DNA of 64,000 bases from positions 3,410,001-3,474,000 of the forward strand of contig CM082598.2 of NCBI GenBank assembly GCA_040954595.2, given 5' to 3'. The DNA comes from Balanoglossus misakiensis. Lineage: Eukaryota; Hemichordata. Of this stretch, positions 25,001 through 32,141 are shown piece after piece (positions within the stretch are counted from its first letter, which is position 1; each line of letters opens with the position of its first letter). The notes under the pieces are model-generated. The model did no database searches, had not been told where the DNA came from, and saw nothing but the letters and a program-made list of their open reading frames with translations. The translations under genes were made by a program, and so were the position numbers.

Positions 25001-25596
25001 AACAGATGTTTACACTTAGACTTGGTAAGTATATTACATAACATTGTTGAACTAAAAGTCACATAAAAAAGCGTCTAGACTATTTGCGATTCACTTCCTT
25101 TTTTCGTACATTCAATGTCTTACTCAACCATGACAACAGGAAACTTGATTAAGAATTGAGAGTATGGTTTGCGTGACTTCCTGTTGACAATAATTTTGTT
25201 GTTTGTTCCGTTTGCTGGCGTCTGATGATGTCACTTTCGGAAAACAAAGTGATGTAAACAACGTGTGTTTGTTTCATATTCAAGGGTCCCAGCTGTGATC
25301 GCAGAAACCAACACGATTTCTGACAAAGTTAACCATACAAAACGACAAGATAAGTAATATTGTTCGGGTTTGGACCTTATCCGGGATTGTGTACAAGCGG
25401 ACGTCACAGGAAAATACGCACGATCATAGGTAAAAACTGTATGATCGATAAAAAATGATCATCATATTTTGTTGAGATGGGCGTCAAAAATGTCAGACTT
25501 ACCGGAAAGCAGATCGGGTTCTAGACCCGACGAGATGTCGAGACCACAAACGACAAAATAATCAGCGAATCTAGTTTGTGCTTGAACAGTACTCAT
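4063..25596 (-). CDS. DENND5: DENND5 (DENN domain-containing protein 5, Rab6IP1-like), complete
   Basis: Twenty exons with GT-AG borders join in frame to 1287 codons plus stop, the length of human DENND5A: 25596-25503, 21116-21007, 19381-18772, 17877-17690, 17050-16394, 15948-15714, 15076-14926, 14453-14360, 12933-12808, 12663-12511, 12187-12097, 8808-8706, 8400-8272, 8131-8010, 7843-7701, 7513-7395, 5625-5373, 5156-5030, 4777-4603, 4246-4063. Domain order: tripartite DENN module (about residues 10-590; [11 protein letters not shown] at the start, [20 protein letters not shown] in exon 4), first RUN domain (about 756-954; [20 protein letters not shown]), PLAT domain (about 955-1042; [13 protein letters not shown]) and second RUN domain (about 1110-1285, ending LTKGLDV). 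Vertebrate DENND5A/B bind Rab6 and act as exchange factors for Rab39 in Golgi-endosome traffic; the same role is inferred. The least conserved part is the Ser-rich linker of exon 5. Whether it is 5A or 5B is not meaningful for a single pre-duplication gene. Confidence 0.95.
4342..4363. repeat. Small perfect hairpin
   Basis: CAAAGTGAC, a four-base AAGT loop, then GTCACTTTG. It lies in the last DENND5 intron, about 95 bp from the final exon. Function unknown. Confidence 0.5.
5628..5956. repeat. Direct duplication (about 165 bp) with AATC repeats
   Basis: Two direct copies, about 5628-5803 and 5804-5956, each start with AATCAATCAA-type tetranucleotide repeats, continue through ACAAAAACATTCTATAGACA and end in GTTGTTTTGCACCATC. 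The unit starts at the acceptor of the DENND5 exon at 5625-5373, so an acceptor-like TTTACAG is also present at the start of copy 2. Copy 2 is interrupted at its end by the element at 5957. Confidence 0.85.
5957..7369. mobile_element. hAT-like non-autonomous transposon, 1413 bp
   Basis: Perfect 16 bp terminal inverted repeats, CAGGGCTCGAAATTCG at the left and its inverse at 7354-7369. Subterminal parts are also inverted and similar: GGTAGCCC-rich blocks, then CAGTGTTTTCTCCAGGA-type and GGGGGAAT blocks on both sides. CCATC stands directly before (5952-5956) and after (7370-7374). An uninterrupted GCACCATCTG in the neighbouring duplicate serves as an internal empty-site comparison. CAGGG ends are typical of hAT elements; a 5 bp target duplication is known for some hAT groups. 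No transposase is encoded. It lies in the DENND5 intron between the exons at 7395 and 5625. Confidence 0.8.
7572..7655 (-). pseudogene. Decayed duplicate of a DENND5 exon (5' part plus acceptor)
   Basis: This stretch closely matches about 8085-8170, the branch/acceptor region and first part of the DENND5 exon 8131-8010 that encodes [17 protein letters not shown]. In the duplicate the acceptor TTTGCAG is kept and [13 protein letters not shown] can still be read, but the CGA arginine codon after Ser is TGA, giving an in-frame stop whichever upstream exon is joined. The copy ends in the middle of the exon and shows no convincing donor. It lies between the exons at 7701 and 7513. Confidence 0.75.
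8494..8584. mobile_element. TTAACCCTTTCACC MITE, copy B
   Basis: Starts TTAACCCTTTCACCCCCAG, has the TTAGAGGTTCATCTTCACC core and ends GGTGAAAGGGTTA. It lies in the DENND5 intron between the exons at 8706 and 8400. Confidence 0.8.
9939..9995 (-). pseudogene. Duplicated fragment of the 32142-40357 gene (exon 5 border)
   Basis: About 56 bp match 38898-38953 almost base for base (TCAAGTCTGTTGTACTGTGAGC, one extra C, then AGAGTTTATGCAAGGAGGCATCA). In the source gene this covers the 3' splice acceptor and first codons of exon 5 (STTDLN). The copy sits in a DENND5 intron beside a remnant of the TTAACCC-type repeat. It may be a tiny duplication, or both loci may carry one repeat part of which became exon. 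Confidence 0.6.
11122..11196. repeat. 75 bp hairpin element
   Basis: AACTCAAAGCGAGG at the left and CCTCGCTTTGAGTT at the right are exact inverses around about 47 bp. This resembles a very small foldback element. Only one copy was seen. Confidence 0.6.
12313..12404. mobile_element. TTAACCCTTTCACC MITE, copy C
   Basis: TTAACCTTTTCACCACCATGG at the left, CAGGGGTAGAAGGGTTAA at the right, with GTTTGGACAAGTCCATTG and TGGACCTCCATACAGGGAA inside. It has opposite internal orientation to copies A and B. It lies in the intron between the DENND5 exons at 12511 and 12187. Confidence 0.75.
13259..13320. repeat. CA/CACA microsatellite
   Basis: Imperfect ACAC run within a DENND5 intron. Confidence 0.7.
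13988..14078. mobile_element. TTAACCC-type MITE, copy D (decayed)
   Basis: GTTAAACCTCTCACCCAAAG at the left and TTTGGTGAGGTTAA at the right, with an ATAATGGAATCGGGCCAAACC interior. The layout is that of the family but several positions have changed. Confidence 0.55.
14501..14592. mobile_element. TTAACCCTTTCACC MITE, copy E
   Basis: TTAACCCTTTCACCACCATGG, GTTTTCTATGG and GGGGGTGGAAGGGTTA. It starts 48 bp from the 5' border of the DENND5 exon at 14453, on the acceptor side. Orientation matches copy H. Confidence 0.8.
15492..15703. mobile_element. MITE-like element, TACTGTAAAACAC ends (copy 2)
   Basis: TACTGTAAAACACTTTATTTT at the left and GTGTTTTACAGTA at the right. The interior matches the copy at 2037, with an extra segment around 15605-15640. 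Its right end is 10 bp from the donor of the DENND5 exon at 15714-15948, so the element reaches the 5' splice-site neighbourhood. Confidence 0.85.
15964..16062. mobile_element. Possible very decayed TTAACCC-type MITE, copy F
   Basis: An AACCCCTTTTCATTACTGTGG start, a GAAGTTGGACCTATATACTGG segment and GGGGGTGG near the end follow the family order, but the right terminal repeat is lost. Confidence 0.35.
17080..17130. repeat. Dispersed repeat fragment (pair with 42476)
   Basis: GATCAGAACAAAGTTT, CAAC and a CAGC(C/T)CTGGGCTAACC block are shared with about 42476-42530 in the same order. A looser match (GGGCTAACAAAGGTTTGGCCAA) lies at about 37303. Family unknown. Confidence 0.5.
17360..17680. repeat. 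63 bp minisatellite, about 5 copies
   Basis: The motif ATAGGAACAAATGGTAAC recurs at about 17398, 17461, 17524, 17587 and 17650, a fixed 63 bp period with near-identical units. Because 63 is a multiple of three, both strands stay open for about 100 codons, but these frames are a product of the repeat. The array ends about 10 bp from the donor of the DENND5 exon 17690-17877. Confidence 0.9.
18376..18730. mobile_element. 347 bp palindromic MITE flanked by TTAA
   Basis: TTAA at 18376-18379 and 18727-18730 bracket an element starting AGGGACAAAGTCTCTCTCTC and ending with its inverse. The arms stay complementary for most of their length (for example CATGTGGATATATAGT on the left, ACTATATATCCACATG on the right), so the whole element can fold back. 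TTAA target sites are used by piggyBac- and Kolobok-type transposases. No coding capacity. It lies in the DENND5 intron just downstream of the exon at 18772. Confidence 0.9.
19484..19570. mobile_element. TTAACCCTTTCACC MITE, copy G
   Basis: CTAACCCTTTCACCCCCAG at the left, TCTCTAGAGGTCCAACTTTACC core, and a shortened right end CCATGGAAAGGGTTAA. Confidence 0.75.
19575..21006. other. DENND5 intron, nothing recognised
   Basis: About 1.4 kb of AT-rich intron between the exons at 19381 and 21007. I see no repeat family, RNA gene or coding exon in it. Confidence 0.5.
21238..21357. repeat. ATC/CATCAT trinucleotide repeat
   Basis: TCATCATCATCA with CACCAC and GCC interruptions, in the first DENND5 intron. 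Confidence 0.85.
22287..22449. repeat. 163 bp imperfect foldback
   Basis: ATCTGATTAAATCAGATG, AGAGTTGGCTCGATCT and CATTTGCTGG on the left pair with AGATCGACCCAACTCT and CATCTGATTTTAATCAGAT on the right. It resembles a small foldback element. Single copy here. Confidence 0.65.
23858..24060. mobile_element. Truncated relative of the 347 bp TTAA palindrome
   Basis: After TTAA at 23858 the sequence AAGGACAAAGTCTCTCTCTT, the TGTTTGATACAAGACACC segment and AATGAATAAATGGTAAA follow the left arm of the element at 18380. The right arm is missing or replaced after about 24060. Confidence 0.8.
24170..24245. repeat. Triple TTCAAAATGGCCGCC motif
   Basis: TCAAAATGGCCGCC occurs three times (near 24162, 24187 and 24227), the first and last followed by AAATTT. 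It resembles a YY1-type box but may be part of a decayed repeat. It lies in DENND5 intron 1. Confidence 0.5.
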
Positions 25597-25923
25597 TGTA
25601 AATGTTGTGTGTTTTCCTCTGTTTTCACGGGGAAATCCTCATCGTTGCGTCTTCGAAGGTCCCATTCTTGCATCTGAGCTGTGTACAGCCCACAATCTCG
25701 TGACTTGCGAGATTATACGAGGTTGTACCCTTCGAATAGCTAAAACCTTAACTTTTGTAATATCATGGACAATAGTGACTTAAAAAGTCATTTTAAACAA
25801 TAAAATTAAAATATCGTCAATTAAAATTAAATGTTGAGAAGGAAAGCTGTTCGGACTGACAGAATCATTTGTGTCATTTGAGGTCAAGTTTCACAATGCA
25901 TTGTGGGACAACAATAAGGCAAA
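25597..25923. promoter_or_regulatory. Shared DENND5/CDC37 promoter region
   Basis: Only 327 bp separate the ATG of DENND5 (minus, 25596) from that of CDC37 (plus, 25924). Both 5' UTRs and both core promoters must lie here unless non-coding exons exist further out. There is no TATA box at a useful place. CpGs are kept (TCATCGTTGCGTCTTCGAAGG, AATCTCGTGACTTGCGAGAT) compared with the CpG-poor surroundings, as expected of a divergent housekeeping promoter. Confidence 0.75.
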
Positions 25924-28900
25924 ATGGTGGACTACAGCAAGTGGGATCACATCGAAGTAAGTGATCGTATTGCAAGAAAACCTGCCGTTTCAATTGCAAT
26001 AGAGGTTTTTTCGTTAGAGGCTGGTATAAGCTAGTGATTTCGGTTAGTCAGTATATTTTCTTGAGCCTAGTGACCCTCACGGTCGACGGTTATTCCGACC
26101 GCACATGCGTCGATGACGTCTCGTCGCGTGCGATGTCATTCAACTCATTGTCAACAAGGAAGTTTCTGGAACTGCTAAAATCGGTCATGCCCAATATCCG
26201 AGTTGTTTATTATGTGTGAAAGAGTGCAACTATATGTATACTGATCGCATGTTCAAATATATTCAAAACTAAGTCATATCGTTAGGTCTTTGACTACTGA
26301 ATTGTTGTCGTGGTTTATTTTGCAATGTACATGGGTTCATGAAATGTGTTTACTTTTAAATCTCAGTCTCTCCTTATAAAGTGTGGTATGTCCTTGTTGA
26401 ACTTGACAGATCTCAGATGATGAAGATGACACACACCCAAATATTGATACACCTAGCTTATTCCGATGGCGACACCAAGCCCGTGTGGAAAGAATGGAAG
26501 AATCTAAGAAAGAAAAAGAGACCTTAATCAAAAAGACCACTGAGTATGTATAATTGACAGTACTTGTCAAGCTACATAAGCTTCCACTGTGATAACACAA
26601 GGCGGTGAAAGGGTTAAACCTCTGTCTTGTTGGTCATTCAAGTGTTCACAAACTGACTTTTCCACACCTGTGTTTTATTCACATATGAAAAGAGTGAAGA
26701 AAACTGTCGAAGAACTTCGACAACAGTTTGACCAACTCTTGGCAGAAGGCAAAGATGTAAGTTACCATGGAATGTAGTACTATTAATATCTCATCAGCTG
26801 TCTTCATAGGTTTTCATGGCACTGATTGTATACTTGTGTATAGCCAATCCCTGCCGGAACTTGTATAATAATAAATAACACTACCCACCAAATATGGCCC
26901 CCTCTTCAATGACAGCAAAGTTTTCCAACAGTCTTTTTGAATGAATGAATGAATGGTATTTTTCATCTCATAGAAAACAGTGGAGGGTCTCAAACTACGG
27001 GACAAGTTAAAAGAACATGAAAAACAAGAGGAGGAATGGAAGAAAAAGGAGGAAGAAATTGCCAAAAAAGAGAGAGTAAGGTTCCCTAATTTTTTCTTCA
27101 GAAACTTGAAAAGGACCACCTTCATAATTACTATGCTACTTCATATAAATATTGTCTTTATCAGTTGGTTGCATTATCTCTCATTTGACATGCACACAGA
27201 ATAACTTTAATCAAGTAAACATGTACAGAAACGAGATAAACTGCTTATTAGCAATGATTATTTTGATTTCCAGTTAACTCCGTGGAATGTGGACACAATC
27301 AGTCATGATGCCTGGCAAAAAACAATCATCAATAAATACGACAAACCTGGAGACAAGGATATTAAGGACATGACAGATGAAGAACTCAACACCAGACATG
27401 TGAGTTTCATCGAGAAGTGCGGAGACAGGAGAATTTATAAGTACTGAATTGAAATGGTTGTCCTAAGATACATTTAAACATTGCCAGTATACACCTTCTG
27501 AAGTAAACTGTGGCATTTAATAGTACAGTGATTTTTCGTATTATACATTTTGTGTACAGTCAAACCTGTCTATAGTGGCCAGTCAAGGGACTTCCCTATA
27601 ATGGCCTAAATAGACAGACGGCCTTAATATACAGGTCAGTTAATGCATGTGTTGTTTGCTAACTCTTTCCTGTTGTTTTGCTTGCAACAGAAAACATTCG
27701 TGGAAAGAAACGACAAACTGGTGAAAAAATTTGGGATGATGAAACGGTGGGATGATAGTATGCAGTTCTTGGTGGAGCACCCGAGCCTCACCTGTGAAGA
27801 GACCGCCAATTATCTGGCCATCTGGTGTATCGACCTCGAAGTAGAAGAGGTACGTGGCGAATCTGCAAGGAATCTCACCCGTCATCCCCACTGTTTGGTC
27901 TGTGCCTTGCCTTGTCTGTGGAACAGGCGGTCTTGACTTCACTTGTCGACAGTAACAGTGACTGTTACTCACATACAGGCTTTGTTGAGAAGCTAAAGAC
28001 TGTCCATTTCAAAGTTATCCAGAGTAGGACAAGGAGCCAGAGTTGGTATACGGGAGAAAATTACTGAAACAGCCAAAAGTTACTGGTGCTTTAATGCAAT
28101 TATTTCCATGCTGGTGTTTCACACGTGGACTAAGCTGGCAAGCCATCTCTGCCCACTTGTCATTTCATTGATATCTCCCTAACGCACTGTTGTGTTACTT
28201 TGACAGAAACACAGCCTGATGGCTCAGGTAGCCCACCAGACAATAGTCATGCAGTACATCTTAGAGTTGGCCAAGAGTATGAACGAAGACCCCAGAGCCT
28301 GTATTAGACCATTCTTCACCAAGTAAGTGTAGAACGCAGAATTGAACCAGCCTTGAATATTTTAGAGTCACTCTCTCACGGCACCAAGGTAACTTCTTCT
28401 TTCTTTTGAAAATAGGATCAAGAAAGCCGATAAGATATACATGGATTGTTTTACTGATGAATTAGAATCATTCAAAGAGAGGGTCAAAGGTCGTGCAAAA
28501 GCAAGGATCGACGCTGCCATGAAACAAGCAGAGGAGGTGAGCGAAGATTTTGTTACAGATATCAATTACTTTCACATCATATTATATCACACATTTTTAC
28601 AACAGTATGCCAGTATTATATTGGATCTACGTTTTTTATGAGTTTTTATACTTTTCTCATGTCAACCTGAAGAATAGTCTGGTTCCCAGCGGTGGGATTG
28701 GGGCAGGGAACCAGACTACCTGAAGAAATACTTGAAATTGATTAATTTATTCCTTTTGACAGGAAATGAGAAAAGAAAGGGAGGCTCGATTAGGACCTGG
28801 TGGTTTAGATCCAGTGGAAGTTTTTGAATCGTTACCTGAGGTACGTTTGGTGTCGCAAATTTTATTCAGAATGTCCTGCGCTAGACTCTCTCACAGCCCC

Positions 28901-29344
28901 TCTCGTCGTCCATGCAGGCTTATGGACTGATTGCATGTTTGGTACATATACACAACACCATATGGGGCTTCTCCTTTGCTAAACAGTTGAGGGCGCATCA
29001 GCTAAGAGCCTTGTAGCGAACCGTGGGCTGTGAGAGAGTCTAGTCCTACCCTTACCCCCCTGATCATAGAAAGTTTCAAATTCATTTGCGATCGAAAAGT
29101 AACATTCCCGGGTTTGTGTTCGACCCCTGCTTTACATATACAGGCTCTACAGAAGTGCTTTGAAGGCAAAGACATATCCCAGCTACAGAAGACCCTGACG
29201 GAGATGGACCCGGACGAGGCCAAGTACCACATGAAGAGGTGTGTGGATTCCGGAATGTGGGTTCCGGAAGCCAAGACGCAGGAAGAGGCCGGCGCGCCAG
29301 CAGAGGAAACGGATCCGGACCCGGAATATGCTACTCTCGACTAA
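25924..29344 (+). CDS. CDC37: CDC37, Hsp90 co-chaperone for kinases, complete
   Basis: Ten exons join in frame to 377 codons plus stop (human CDC37 has 378): 25924-25956, 26410-26543, 26693-26756, 26974-27075, 27274-27399, 27691-27849, 28207-28322, 28416-28536, 28763-28840, 29144-29344. The N terminus [18 protein letters not shown] keeps Ser13, the known CK2 phosphorylation site needed for kinase loading. Residues about 30-120 are a charged coiled coil with LTPWNVDT at its end. The middle Hsp90-binding part shows [19 protein letters not shown] and [15 protein letters not shown]. The C-terminal part has [18 protein letters not shown] and [16 protein letters not shown]. The cytosolic protein hands client kinases to Hsp90. 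AATAAA signals at 29605 and 29637 are candidate poly(A) sites. Confidence 0.97.
26098..26140. promoter_or_regulatory. CpG-rich motifs in CDC37 intron 1
   Basis: GCACATGCGTCGATGACGTC combines an NRF1-like CATGCG and a CRE-like TGACGTC, followed by CGTCGCGTGCG. The position, within 200 bp of the first coding exon, fits an intronic part of the promoter. Confidence 0.35.
27553..27640. mobile_element. Fragment of the ACAGTCAAACCTGTC repeat
   Basis: GTACAGTCAAACCTGTCTAT matches the inverted terminus of the element at 37884-38069. The remainder (CTTCCCTATAATGGCC and TAGACAGACGGCC) looks like a shortened copy. It is in a CDC37 intron. Confidence 0.55.
28675..28718. repeat. Small inverted repeat in a CDC37 intron
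   Basis: TAGTCTGGTTCCC and GGGAACCAGACTA are exact inverses around an 18-base G-rich loop. Confidence 0.6.
28882..29042. mobile_element. 161 bp MITE with 18 bp terminal inverted repeats
   Basis: TAGACTCTCTCACAGCCC at the left and GGGCTGTGAGAGAGTCTA at the right are perfect inverses. The terminal TA could be the target site (mariner type), but this cannot be settled from one copy. It lies in the last CDC37 intron, about 100 bp from the final exon. Confidence 0.75.
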
Positions 29345-32141
29345 TAAGTTATTGCGGATCATTGGGAAGACTATTGCTTAACCCAAGCGTTGCTTATTGA
29401 TGTACTCTCTACATGATGGACAGCAATACCATTGTATGAAGTCAATAGACACTTACTTGAAACAAGCCAATATATCTACCTTCCAATCTCATGAATTTAA
29501 AATACCTGCAGATATTCACAATGAATATTTGAAACCAGACAATATACCCTGATCATCTGTATCTCTAGCTTCCAATCTCATTGAACTTATAATACCATTT
29601 AAAAAATAAATTCTGTACGCTTACAAATATTCGCAAAATAAACATTACTGGTTATAAATGTGTCAATACTACCCAGAAATGTAGTTAACTTTTTATGCAT
29701 TGACGAAACTCCGAAGGTTTAGCAAAGAATAGGAAAAAGAAATAGTTTAGTTGTGAACCTGTGAACATATGGGCTGGTGTCAATCAAGGCATGGCACCCC
29801 ACTTATGTACCATACATGGAATTATGGTGACATGACCACACCCAACTTATCATATATGGAGCTATGGTGATAATTATCCTGAACTCATTAACCATATATG
29901 GAGTTGTATAAATTTCAGGTGACTTTGTCCATGGCTATGTTGTATAGAAATAGAAATAGAATAGACTCTCCTTAAAAATAACTTGCTATACCAGTAATAA
30001 ATCCATGTTGTACATACCGGTAAAATATTTCACGAATGATAGTGTCAATAGTTTCTAATATGCATGGTATAATTTCAGTATTGTGTATTGTATTTTCATT
30101 ATGGTAAGATGCAACCTGATTGTAACGTAACCTTGACAACAAGAACTGATCCCCTTCAAAAGGTTTTGAATTTTGTGTATTTTCATTAAAAAGCTAGACC
30201 AGCTATGTATACAGTTGTCTCCTGAACTTGTTTTGTGTGTGTGTCTGTCTGTATGTATGATGTGGGAGAGCCTGTCTGAAAGTGACCAATCAAACATGCT
30301 TGAAGACAAAGTGGGATACTACTCCCTTATTACCAAACTGCCAGGTTTTTGTTTTGTACGTAGCTACCTACATACTACATACATGTACATACATACGTAC
30401 GTACGTACATACATACATACATACAGATAAAATACATTCATTGTTTGATACAAGGGTCACATCCAGTCTGGCCACAGGGGTGCATCATGGGAGTTACAAC
30501 ACCAAGACAACTACTAGGATCCTTCACACATCAAGTTTGCTTTCAAATCTTGACAAGTCTGTATTTCTGTTTTTACACATATCAAAAACTTTGTACATTT
30601 CTTGCATTCAGAATTTCCCATACCTGCTTAATATATACAGTAGATACAGTTATAAATTTCAATACAGTCACAGATAGAGTTTCTACAACTATTAAACAGA
30701 ATAAATATGGCCGTTTGTATAAAAAAAGAAATTTGGAATCATCATTAATGACCTTTCTATGTACTCCATGTGTTATGCCATAAATTTATTTCTTGTTTTA
30801 GTGTTAGTTTGTTTGGCGTGACAATGCAAACTTTTGGCACTGTACCATTGCTCAAATATTCCACTTCCGGTCACCAGATTTGCATGGGTGTATTCCGATC
30901 TCGTTGCACGACCAGATTACCCAGACAGCCTCACGGCCAACAGTACTTTGCCATGTGTCGGACAATCCAGATGACTTCCTGAAAAGGTGCTCTTAATACA
31001 GCACACAATATTTCAGAGTGATCTCTCCCCAACAAAGACAGCATGCAAACTAGGGCCAGGTCTCCCAGCAAAGGGAAAGTTGAGCAAATTTCCATGCTTT
31101 GAAATTATAACGAGAATCAGTATTGGATGTTTGTTTTTTTTCTCCAAAAGCAAAGCATGAAAAACATCAAAACTTTCACTTTCCAAGATGTGCACTGTTA
31201 ACTTGCTTACTACGTTTAACATAGAAAGAAGTGATTTTAATAAACTGCATGTTCTTACCATGGAAACAGAAAAAGAGGAAAACAGAATAAAAAGACTGGT
31301 GGTGTTATCTGACCAGAAAGAATTGTTGGCAATGACAATCTATTATCACAGGATATGATAAAAATTTGGCTTCTTCTTGGCACTGTAAACGACTGTACAT
31401 AAATACAGTTGTACTTTGAGAGAATTTTGTACATGTTGGTCAAAATTACACGATTCACACAACATTCAGAGAAAAAAAATGAAATGTAGGAAGTGTTCAA
31501 GTTCTATTAAGTTTGGCCAGACCTGAACTTCCACTTTTTTGGCCTACCCTCTCTCAACAATGGTACCCATATGTGTTCCATTGAACTATGGACAAATTCA
31601 TGCAAAAAATTGCATATTTATATTAATTTGCATTTTCATGAGAAAGTGTGACATGTGACCTAACGCATGCCAAATTTGGTAGTGGTTTTAATATTGCATA
31701 CATGTATCTATACCAGATTGACTGAAGTGAGACAAGTCACATATTTGATCATGGAATTTTGCTCACAGGAGTAAATATTGTGCTTCTTTTTTTTATATTT
31801 TAAAAACATTTTCCAAATTTTTGGCTTAAAATTTTCATAACCCTCGTCAAAGGGTGCTATATACAACATTTTGTGAAAAATAGTTGCCATTTTCTTATTA
31901 TTTACAGTTATAGGCAACTATTATCAGTATGATACAATTTCATACATGTTAGTAGCATAATTCTAACTCTTGAGAATTTGGCAAACAATATCACAAGTTA
32001 GTCTTACAGAGGTGAACTATGCAAGAAGTGTGCTAGATTATTCCATTTTCAGTGCAGGGATTTTCTCAGCAGTGATTTACATGGTTAGTGCAGTGGGATG
32101 TTCCATTACTGCTACAGGGGTGGCTGGTGGAGTCTTCTATT
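29345..32141. other. Convergent intergenic region
   Basis: This lies between the stop codons of CDC37 and the minus-strand gene ending at 32142. It must hold both 3' UTRs. It contains an ACAT microsatellite (30370-30426) and a short GT-rich stretch near 30235. The open frames of 80-130 codons lack recognisable domains and overlap simple sequence. Confidence 0.6.
30370..30426. repeat. ACAT/ACGT microsatellite
   Basis: TACATACATGTACATACATACG and further ACAT units. Confidence 0.9.

Noticed and set aside
30173-30783. Several overlapping open frames of 85-131 codons
   Set aside because: They include microsatellite sequence and show no domain, splice or codon support.
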